DNA of 29,530 nt, from assembly GCA_964462585.1 (NCBI GenBank), contig CAYXAK010000018.1, positions 1 through 29,530 of the forward strand, in the 5' to 3' direction. Shown here piece by piece: positions 23,174 through 29,530 of this stretch. Both the position numbers and the translations under genes were made by a program. The stretch is from Halarsenatibacter sp964462585 (GTDB lineage Bacteria; Bacillota; Halanaerobiia; Halanaerobiales; Halarsenatibacteraceae). The notes beneath the pieces are model-generated. The model made no database searches. It saw only the letters and a program-made list of their open reading frames with translations, and had not been told where the DNA came from. Every line of letters starts with the position of its first letter. The stretch's first letter is position 1.

Positions 23174-24382
23174 ATGTTTAACAAATTGCGCAATGTCAGC
23201 AGGGTCATAGTTTATATCGTCGTGGTGTCTTTTGCACTCGGCGCCGGATTTATGGGCTATGGCGCTTTTGGTGGTGGAGGAGAACCCTCACCACAGGACA
23301 GGGAAGCTATGGATGTTCTGGCTGAGATCGACGGTGAGGAGATTTCCAGACAGAGGTATAATGAGGTATTGCAGAATTATGCCCAACAGACTGCGAATTT
23401 CACACGTGCTCAGATGATGGAATTCCGATACAGTGTTGTCGATTCAATCATAGAAGAAACTATTATACTTCAGGAGGCTGAAGAACTGGGCATAGACCCT
23501 GAAGTAAGCCCGGATGAGATAGATGAGGTCATCGATGATATTCTGGAGCAGAATAATATGGAACTGGAAGAGTTTGAAGAGATGCTGGCCCAGCAGAATA
23601 TCACCTTAAACCAGGTGCAGGAGAGCATAAGGCATTCATTGAGCCAGCAGAAGATGATGGAAGAAGCTGTAGAATCGATACAGGCAGATGTGGGAGTAGA
23701 GCAGTCAGAGGTTGAAGAGGAATATGCTGAACAATATGAAGATGATGAACATGATGCGGATGAAAAGGAGCAGGCAATGGCTGATATCAGGGAGAATTTA
23801 AGAGAGGAAAGAGCGGATAAAGCTCTCAATCAATGGCTGCAGGAGAGGAGAGCTGAAGCTGATATTGTTATAAATGATCCTGTTCTGCGGGGTATGAGCT
23901 ACTTCCAGGATGAAGATTATACCGCCGCTATAAATACCTTTGAAGAAGCTCTGGAAAGAAGCCGGGATCCAGCTATTTATATCTATAAAGCCCGTGCCCA
24001 TAAGGAGCTGAGTGAGATCGAAGAGGCTTATAGTGTTCTGGACAGGGGTCAGGAAGCCCGGCCCGAAGACTGGGAGATTGCCTATGAATACGGTGAGGTT
24101 CTCGCCGAAGCCGGTGAGGAAGAAAGAGCTATAGAGAAGTATGAGGAAGCATCAGAATATGCAGGCAGAAATTTGATGGCCCGCTATCAGCTCAATATGG
24201 CTTTTAATCAGATTGGAGCCGAGGAGCAGGCCAGCGAAGAGATGAACAAATTCATGGATATTCAGCAGGAGCGACAGGATATAGCCCCTGAGGGTGTGCC
24301 TACAGAGACTGAAGAGCTGGAAGAGATAGATCCTGATGAAGTTGAAATTGATCCAGGTGAAGAGGATTCCATCGAAGATTAA
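23174..24382 (+). CDS. Membrane-anchored SurA-N-like chaperone with C-terminal TPR repeats
   Basis: An N-terminal hydrophobic segment (about residues 11-30) follows a short basic start, MFNKLRNVSR, and lacks a lipobox Cys, so it should be a signal anchor with the rest outside the cytoplasm. Residues 45-215 resemble the SurA/PrsA N-terminal chaperone domain: AEIDGEEISRQRYNEVL, then DSIIEETIILQEAEELGI. No parvulin PPIase domain follows; instead, about residues 236-360 show tetratricopeptide-like repeats (YFQDEDYTAAINTFEEALE, YEYGEVLAEAGEEERAIEKY). The tail is very acidic. Probable role: folding or holding of exported proteins. AAGGAG lies 13 bases before the ATG, a long spacing. It is the first gene after a strong promoter, ahead of hisS. 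Confidence 0.8.
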   Translation: MFNKLRNVSRVIVYIVVVSFALGAGFMGYGAFGGGGEPSPQDREAMDVLAEIDGEEISRQRYNEVLQNYAQQTANFTRAQMMEFRYSVVDSIIEETIILQEAEELGIDPEVSPDEIDEVIDDILEQNNMELEEFEEMLAQQNITLNQVQESIRHSLSQQKMMEEAVESIQADVGVEQSEVEEEYAEQYEDDEHDADEKEQAMADIRENLREERADKALNQWLQERRAEADIVINDPVLRGMSYFQDEDYTAAINTFEEALERSRDPAIYIYKARAHKELSEIEEAYSVLDRGQEARPEDWEIAYEYGEVLAEAGEEERAIEKYEEASEYAGRNLMARYQLNMAFNQIGAEEQASEEMNKFMDIQQERQDIAPEGVPTETEELEEIDPDEVEIDPGEEDSIED

Positions 24383-24402
24383 AACAAAAAGGTGATATAG
24401 AT

Positions 24403-25653
24403 ATGTCAATAAATTCTCCGCGGGGGACACAGGATATACTGCCCCCCGCTTCTTTTAAATGGCAATATGTTGAAGAGATCGCTCATGATATCGGCCGCAG
24501 ATATAACTATGAAGAGATTCGCACACCGATATTTGAATACACCGAACTATTCAGCCGAGGAATAGGTGAGGCTACGGATATTGTGGAAAAAGAGATGTAT
24601 ACATTCTCCGACCGCAGCGGGCGGAGCATAACTTTAAGGCCCGAGATGACAGCCTCGGTTGTCAGATCTTTTCTGGAAAATAAGCTCTATGGCGGTGTAC
24701 AGCCCACCAAGCTCTATTATATTGGTCCCATGTTTCGATATGAGCGCCCGCAGTCGGGTCGCTTCAGACAGTTCCATCAGTTCGGGGTAGAGGCTCTGGG
24801 CAGCAACAACCCGGCTCTGGATGTTGAAATAATGGCCATGGGTATCGATTTTCTCGGGCAGATCGGGCTTTCCAGCTTTTTCGTGGAGCTTAACAGCATA
24901 GGCTGTCCTGACTGCAGGCCGCAATATGTTCAGACCCTTAAGGAGTATTTTCAGGAATACGAGGAGAGCCTCTGTTCTGACTGTCAGCGTCGTCTGGAGA
25001 AAAATCCCCTCAGAATTCTTGACTGTGATAAATGTCAGGAAATAATTGATGATGCCCCCAGCATCCTTGACTATATATGTGAGAACTGTCAGGAACATTT
25101 TGCCGTGGTAAAAGAAGGCCTAAATGAGCTTGATCTTAATTATGAGATAAGTCCGCTTCTGGTCAGGGGGCTTGATTATTACACAAATACCGTTTTTGAA
25201 GTGAAGTCCGGTGATCTGGGAGCTCAGGATGCCATTTTCTCAGGTGGGCGCTATAATGGTCTGGTACAGGAGATCGGCCAGAGGGATGTGCCCGGAGCAG
25301 GCTGGGCACTGGGACTTGAACGGCTGCTTCTGCTCCTGGATGAAGAAGATGAGTCCTTCTCTCAAGAGCTGGATGTTTATGTGATAACTATCGGTGAAAG
25401 AGCTGAGAGATTTTCACTGCAGCTAATCCGGGATCTTCGCGGTGCTGGATTGAGTGTTGATACGGACTATATGGAGCGCAGTGTGGGAAGCCAGTTCAAA
25501 GATGCCGATAGAAAAGATGCCAGGCATACAGTTATCATAGGTGAAGATGAAATAAATCAGGGTGAGCTAACCGTAAGAGATATGGAGAGCGGAGACGAAC
25601 ATATGATACCAGCAGATGAAGTAATCGATAGCTTGAAAGAAAATATTTATTAG
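24403..25653 (+). CDS. hisS: Histidyl-tRNA synthetase
   Basis: Charges tRNA-His. The class II core shows motif 1 region PRGTQDILPP, TLRPEMTASVVRSF, motif 2 with FRYERPQSGRFRQFHQFG (R112), the histidine-specific LVRGLDYYTNTVFE (R255-G256-L257-D258-Y259-Y260) and motif 3 AGWALGLERLL. A Cys-rich stretch (GCPDC, CSDCQRRLEKNPLRILDC) is as in other Firmicutes enzymes. The C-terminal anticodon-binding domain completes 416 residues. It starts 20 bases after the surA-like gene with an AAAAGGTGAT site. No T-box leader precedes it. Confidence 0.97.
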   Translation: MSINSPRGTQDILPPASFKWQYVEEIAHDIGRRYNYEEIRTPIFEYTELFSRGIGEATDIVEKEMYTFSDRSGRSITLRPEMTASVVRSFLENKLYGGVQPTKLYYIGPMFRYERPQSGRFRQFHQFGVEALGSNNPALDVEIMAMGIDFLGQIGLSSFFVELNSIGCPDCRPQYVQTLKEYFQEYEESLCSDCQRRLEKNPLRILDCDKCQEIIDDAPSILDYICENCQEHFAVVKEGLNELDLNYEISPLLVRGLDYYTNTVFEVKSGDLGAQDAIFSGGRYNGLVQEIGQRDVPGAGWALGLERLLLLLDEEDESFSQELDVYVITIGERAERFSLQLIRDLRGAGLSVDTDYMERSVGSQFKDADRKDARHTVIIGEDEINQGELTVRDMESGDEHMIPADEVIDSLKENIY

Positions 25654-25674
25654 ATCTGAGGTGAAGATTTAATC

Positions 25675-27456
25675 ATGACTGCAGAGTATAATGATTATAC
25701 CCGCAGGACACACAGCTGCAATGATATCGATGAAAATTTCATCGGGGAAGAAGTTGTCATAAACGGATGGGTGCAGAGAAGCAGAGATCATGGTTCCCTG
25801 CTTTTTGTGGATGTAAGGGATAGATCGGGTGTTATTCAGGCTGTTTTTGACGAATCGGATGACGAAAATATGTTTGCAGAAGCCGAAGATCTTCGCTCTG
25901 AAGATGTCGTTGCCATCTCCGGCAGAATTCGCCAGAGACCGGAGGAGAATATCAACCCCGATCTGGCCACAGGCCGAATCGAATTAGCCGCTGTGGAGCT
26001 GGAAGTTATCTCCCGGGCGGAGACCCCTCCCTTTATCGTGGAGGATGCTTCCAGGGCCAGTGAAGATGTTCGCCTGAATTACAGATATCTGGATCTTCGC
26101 CGCCCCGAGATGCTGGAGATCATGCGTACAAAACACGAAATAATGCAGACCACCCGCAATTTTCTCGCTGAGAGGGGTTACTGGGAGATAGAAACACCGG
26201 TTCTGACCAAAAGCACACCGGAAGGAGCTCGTGATTATCTGGTTCCAAGCCGCCTGCATAAAGGCAGATTTTACGCTCTGCCTCAATCCCCCCAGCTCTT
26301 TAAACAGCTTTTGATGGCAGGGGGAGTTGAAAAATACTTTCAGCTTGCCAAGTGTTTTAGAGACGAGGATCTGCGGGCAAACCGGCAGCCAGAATTTACC
26401 CAGATCGACATTGAGATCTCCTTTATAGAGGTGGAATCTTTTCTGGAATCGATGGAAGAGATGATCCGGAACATCTTTGCCGTGGCTGATATCCAGCTTC
26501 CCGATGAATTTCCCCGTATGAGCTATCAGGAGGCCATGTCCAGATACGGGTCTGACAGTCCTGATAGGAGATATGGTCTGGAGATAAATGACCTTTCGGA
26601 TATCTTTGCTGACAGTGATTTTAACGTATTCAGCAGTACAGTGTCCGGAGGTGGAACCGTCAGAGCCATTAAATTTTCCGGGGGAGCCGATCTGAGCAGA
26701 AGTCAGATCGACAGATACGAAGATTATGTCAGGGAGAGAGGTGCTGAAGGTTTGATCTGGTTTGCCCTGGAAGAGAATGAAATAAAATCTCCTGTGGCAA
26801 AATTCCTATCAGATGGGGAACTGAAAAATATGGCCGAAGAACTCGATGCCGTATCAGGAGATATGATTTTTGTGGTGGCCGGAGATTTCAGGACTGTGGT
26901 CAAAAGTCTGGGCGATTTGAGAAAGAAAATTGCCTCCGATTTCGACTTGATTCCGGAAGATGAATTTGACTGTCTCTGGGTTGTAGAATTTCCCCTCTTT
27001 ACATATGATGAAGAGGAGGACAGGCTGGAGCCGGAACATCATCCCTTTGCTGCTCCCAAGCCCGGTGATGAACATCTTTTAAATACAGAGCCGGAAAAAG
27101 CAAAAGCAAATGCCTATGATATGGTTATTAACGGAGAAGAGGTGGGCGGTGGCAGTGTGAGAATCTCGGATCCCGAAATCCAGCGTCAGGTGTTCTCATT
27201 GCTGAACTTCAAAGAAGAAGAGATCGAAGAAAAGTTCGGTTTTATGCTGGATGCTCTATCGTACGGTGCACCGCCTCACGGGGGTATAGCTTTTGGCCTG
27301 GACAGGATAACGATGCTCGTTACCGGGCGGAAATCGATAAGAGATGTCATTGCCTTTCCCAAGACACAGCAGGCCACCTCACCCCTAACCAGAGCTCCGG
27401 GACCGGTGGAAAAAGAGCAGCTTGATGAGCTCAATCTAAAGGTAAAAGAAGAATAA
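25675..27456 (+). CDS. aspS: Aspartyl-tRNA synthetase, bacterial type
   Basis: Charges tRNA-Asp. The N-terminal OB-fold anticodon domain runs to about residue 105 (VVINGWVQRSRDHGSLLFVD). The class II catalytic core includes NYRYLDLRRPEM, motif 2 CFRDEDLRANRQPEFTQIDI (R229 to D232) and motif 3 GIAFGLDRI with R544. The bacterial GAD insertion lies between about 290 and 410. At 593 residues it is full length. Whether it is discriminating or also charges tRNA-Asn, feeding GatCAB, cannot be settled here. GAGGTGA precedes the ATG, 21 bases after hisS; a strong terminator ends the unit. Confidence 0.97.
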   Translation: MTAEYNDYTRRTHSCNDIDENFIGEEVVINGWVQRSRDHGSLLFVDVRDRSGVIQAVFDESDDENMFAEAEDLRSEDVVAISGRIRQRPEENINPDLATGRIELAAVELEVISRAETPPFIVEDASRASEDVRLNYRYLDLRRPEMLEIMRTKHEIMQTTRNFLAERGYWEIETPVLTKSTPEGARDYLVPSRLHKGRFYALPQSPQLFKQLLMAGGVEKYFQLAKCFRDEDLRANRQPEFTQIDIEISFIEVESFLESMEEMIRNIFAVADIQLPDEFPRMSYQEAMSRYGSDSPDRRYGLEINDLSDIFADSDFNVFSSTVSGGGTVRAIKFSGGADLSRSQIDRYEDYVRERGAEGLIWFALEENEIKSPVAKFLSDGELKNMAEELDAVSGDMIFVVAGDFRTVVKSLGDLRKKIASDFDLIPEDEFDCLWVVEFPLFTYDEEEDRLEPEHHPFAAPKPGDEHLLNTEPEKAKANAYDMVINGEEVGGGSVRISDPEIQRQVFSLLNFKEEEIEEKFGFMLDALSYGAPPHGGIAFGLDRITMLVTGRKSIRDVIAFPKTQQATSPLTRAPGPVEKEQLDELNLKVKEE

Positions 27457-27470
27457 CTTCCTGTTCATAA

Positions 27471-27515
27471 GGGGAGGCCAGAGAACTGTGGAGGATTCTG
27501 GCCTCCTCTTTTGTA
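27471..27515 (+). terminator. Rho-independent terminator after aspS
   Basis: GGGGAGGCCAGA (27471-27482) pairs with TCTGGCCTCCTC (27497-27508) over 12 bases, including one G-T pair, around a 14-base loop. TTTTGTATT follows. This is the longest stem among the terminators in the window. Confidence 0.88.
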
Positions 27516-27544
27516 TTGCAAAATATGCGGTTATTTGATATGCT
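27516..27544 (+). promoter_or_regulatory. Probable promoter for rarA
   Basis: TTGCAA (27516-27521), 17-base spacer, TATGCT (27539-27544), immediately after the aspS terminator. An alternative, TTGATA (27535-27540) with TATATT (27559-27564) and 18-base spacing, is about as good. Either gives a leader of about 30-55 bases before rarA. Confidence 0.5.
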
Positions 27545-27605
27545 TAGTAAACAAAGAATATATTTTACCTTTTTTTACAGGTTTCTCACAGGTGGGTGTC
27601 TGTTT

Positions 27606-28946
27606 ATGAATCTTTTTTCACAGGTGGATAACAGCGGGGAAAAGCCTCTGGCCTTCAGGATGAGACCCCGAGATTTTTCCGAACTCCACGGTCAGCAGCA
27701 TATTGTGGGTGAGGATAAATTGCTGCGGAGAATGATCAAGTCAGATCGCCTGCAATCGATGATTCTCTACGGTCCTCCGGGATCCGGTAAAACCAGCCTG
27801 GCCCGGGTTGTAGCGGAAAACACCAGTTCTGAGTTCATCAAAATAAATGCCGTGACTTCCGGAGTGAGTGAGCTGAGAGATGTCATAGAAAGAGGCCGAG
27901 AAAATCTGCAGCTCCATCAGCAGAAGACGATTCTCTTCATCGATGAAATCCATCGTTTCAATAAAGCCCAGCAGGATGCACTGCTGCCTTCGGTAGAAGA
28001 AGGGCATATAATTTTGATCGGAGCTACAACCGAGAACCCCTATTTTGAAGTCAATTCTCCTCTGCTTTCCAGATGCAGGGTTTTTGAGCTAAAAGCTCTG
28101 ACCGCAAAGGAGATCGAGCGGATTGTCATTCAGGCTCTGGAGGCTGAGGAAAGGGGCCTTGGAGATCTGGAAATTGAGATAGGTGAGGATGATCTGGAAT
28201 TTCTGGCTGAAGCTGCCAGAGGGGATGCCAGAACCGCCTTAAATGCTCTGGAGATTGCTGTGCTCTCAACTCCCTCCTCGGAAGAGGGCGTAATTGAACT
28301 TGACAGCAGTATTTTGAGTGAGTGCCTGCAGGAGAAGAAAAAAGAATATGATAAAAGCGGGGATAACCACTATGATGTAGTTTCAGCTTTTATAAAGAGT
28401 ATAAGGGGCTCTGATCCGGACGCCGCGATCTTCTGGTTTGCCCGCATGATAGAGGCTGGAGAGGATCCAATGTTCATCGCCCGGCGCATTATAATACACG
28501 CAGCCGAGGATGTAGGCCTGGCAGATCCGAGGGCACTGGAGGTGGCGGTCTCAGCTGCCCGTGCCCTGGAATATGTGGGTATGCCTGAGGCCAGATTGCC
28601 CCTGGCCGAGGCCGTGCTGTATCTGGCCACTGCCCCCAAAACCAACTCAACCATAACCGCGGTCGATAATGCTCTCGAGTATTTAAGGGATAATGACTCC
28701 GGTGAGGTGCCCAAACATCTCAGAGATACGCATTACAGTGGATCAGAAGATCTGGGGCATGGTGAGGGCTATAAATACCCCCACAGCTATCCGGATAATT
28801 TTGTTGAACAGGACTATCTTCCCCGGAGGCATGAGTCCTGCCAGTTTTACCAGCCTGATGGTCAGGGCCGGGAGAAGAAGATAAAAAAATATATGGAATA
28901 CCTTCGCGATGAGAGTGAAGGAGAAAATTCCGATAATGAGAGATGA
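27606..28946 (+). CDS. rarA: Replication-associated recombination AAA+ ATPase RarA (MgsA)
   Basis: Clamp-loader-like AAA+ protein that acts at stalled replication forks. The frame is open from 27516, but ATG 27606 gives the family start MNLFSQVDNSGEKPLAFRMR, with AGGTGG 11 bases upstream, and 446 residues. Walker A is GPPGSGKTS (56-64, K62), and Walker B is LFIDEIHRFNKAQQDALLP with D113-E114. ATTENPYFEVNSPLLSRC contains sensor 1 and the arginine finger. The C-terminal tetramerisation domain includes GSDPDAAIFWFARMIEAGED and RRIIIHAAEDVGLADP. It follows hisS-aspS as in Bacillus, though in a separate transcription unit. Confidence 0.96.
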   Translation: MNLFSQVDNSGEKPLAFRMRPRDFSELHGQQHIVGEDKLLRRMIKSDRLQSMILYGPPGSGKTSLARVVAENTSSEFIKINAVTSGVSELRDVIERGRENLQLHQQKTILFIDEIHRFNKAQQDALLPSVEEGHIILIGATTENPYFEVNSPLLSRCRVFELKALTAKEIERIVIQALEAEERGLGDLEIEIGEDDLEFLAEAARGDARTALNALEIAVLSTPSSEEGVIELDSSILSECLQEKKKEYDKSGDNHYDVVSAFIKSIRGSDPDAAIFWFARMIEAGEDPMFIARRIIIHAAEDVGLADPRALEVAVSAARALEYVGMPEARLPLAEAVLYLATAPKTNSTITAVDNALEYLRDNDSGEVPKHLRDTHYSGSEDLGHGEGYKYPHSYPDNFVEQDYLPRRHESCQFYQPDGQGREKKIKKYMEYLRDESEGENSDNER

Positions 28947-28950
28947 AAGA

Positions 28951-29530
28951 ATGAACGAGTATTTTACAGTTCACAGCAGATCTCATTACAGCCATAAGAT
29001 CGAGGACAGCCGATTTATAGGCCATGCCGCCCCCTGTTTTTCCCGGGAAGAAGCGGAGGATTTCATAGAAGAAATATCTGCAGAGCACAGTGAGGCCAGC
29101 CACAATGCCTTCTCCTGGAGAGTTTTTTGGGAAGATGAGATCAGGGAGATGGCAGATGATGATGGAGAACCTTCCAGCTCTGCCGGTCCACCTATTCTGC
29201 AGAGAATCAGAGGTGAGGAATTATTGAATGTCGCCGTGGTGGTGACGAGATATTTTGGCGGCACCAAGCTGGGAATTGGGGGGCTTATAAAAGCTTACGG
29301 CGGGACGGCTGCCAGGGCCATAGAGAAATCAGGAAAAAGAAGGCTTGTTCTGCAGCACAGATTTTACTGCCGGGGCAGCTATGACTGTCTGGGAGAAGCT
29401 CTGGGACAGCTGGAACGCCTGGAAGCGGATATAAAGGAAAATGGGTATGATGAGGGCGAATTTATGATCAAAGCGGAGATCGAAGCCTCCAGCTGGGAAA
29501 AGCTGGAAAGAGATCTCAGGTCTGCAACAG
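28951..29530 (+). CDS. YigZ/IMPACT-family protein, 3' end missing
   Basis: The frame is open to the end of the window (193 residues visible of about 205-215 expected). It begins MNEYFTVHSRSHYSHKIEDS and continues RFIGHA; the IMPACT core shows DDDGEPSSSAGPPIL and VVVTRYFGGTKLGIGGLIKAY, close to the canonical DDGEPSGTAGKPIL and TRYFGGIKLGAGGLIRAY. The distance from start to SRFI matches relatives, so ATG 28951 is preferred over an in-frame ATG at 28936, which would overlap rarA and has AAGGAG 12 bases upstream. The family has a ribosomal-protein-S5-like fold and is implicated in translation control, but its bacterial role is unclear. It lies 4 bases after rarA. Confidence 0.9.
   Translation, partial: MNEYFTVHSRSHYSHKIEDSRFIGHAAPCFSREEAEDFIEEISAEHSEASHNAFSWRVFWEDEIREMADDDGEPSSSAGPPILQRIRGEELLNVAVVVTRYFGGTKLGIGGLIKAYGGTAARAIEKSGKRRLVLQHRFYCRGSYDCLGEALGQLERLEADIKENGYDEGEFMIKAEIEASSWEKLERDLRSAT

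Noticed and set aside
27516..27605. Upstream extension of rarA
   Set aside because: It runs into the terminator tail and promoter, and the family start MNLF is at 27606.
1..29530. CRISPR arrays, insertion sequences, prophage or defence genes
   Set aside because: No direct-repeat arrays, transposase-like frames, inverted-repeat ends or compositional islands were seen; gene order is conserved housekeeping throughout.

Overview
The window is a dense stretch of housekeeping genes, all on the + strand, from a bacterium of the Firmicutes/Clostridia type. The pieces dgt-dnaG-rpoD, ruvCAB-queA-tgt-yajC-secDF and recJ-apt-rel-dtd-hisS-aspS-rarA follow gene neighbourhoods known from Bacillales and Clostridia. 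GC looks to be in the high forties (estimated by eye). The proteins are unusually rich in Glu and Asp, ATA, AGA and AGG codons are common, ribosome binding sites are strong, and genes overlap by 4-8 bases. A SurA-like envelope chaperone is present. Together these suggest an anaerobic halophile with an outer membrane, such as a member of the Halanaerobiales. That assignment is inference.

Layout. 1-3822: the 3' part of a dNTP triphosphohydrolase gene, then DNA primase and the primary sigma factor, overlapping as in the classical macromolecular-synthesis operon. 3823-5880: a promoter, a tRNA with anticodon CAT (probably the lysidine-type isoleucine tRNA) and its terminator; a Nif3-family metal protein; and an A-type RNase P RNA with its own promoter. 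5881-6397: two overlapping small unknown genes closed by a terminator. 6421-7306: yebC as a single-gene unit with promoter and terminator. 7324-14720: ruvC, ruvA, ruvB (Holliday-junction processing), queA and tgt (queuosine synthesis), yajC, lepB, secD and secF (protein export). 14736-16808: a phasin-like coiled-coil gene and a UbiB-family atypical kinase, ending in a terminator.

16843-23093: recJ, apt, a bifunctional Rel, dtd and a metallo-beta-lactamase-fold hydrolase. 23090-27515: a promoter, a SurA-N/TPR membrane-anchored chaperone, hisS and aspS, then a strong terminator. 27516-29530: rarA and the start of a YigZ/IMPACT-family gene cut by the window end.

The genes serve replication, recombination and repair (dnaG, ruvABC, recJ, rarA), transcription (rpoD), RNA processing (rnpB), tRNA modification, charging and proofreading (queA, tgt, hisS, aspS, dtd), stringent response (rel) and secretion (yajC, lepB, secDF). 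I found no mobile element, CRISPR array, prophage or defence locus. The least explained parts are the small gene pair at 5881-6310, the SurA-N/TPR protein, the phasin-like/UbiB pair, and a promoter apparently embedded in the yebC terminator. No intergenic stretch over 300 bases is empty: the longest, 3823-4186, holds the promoter, tRNA and terminator.
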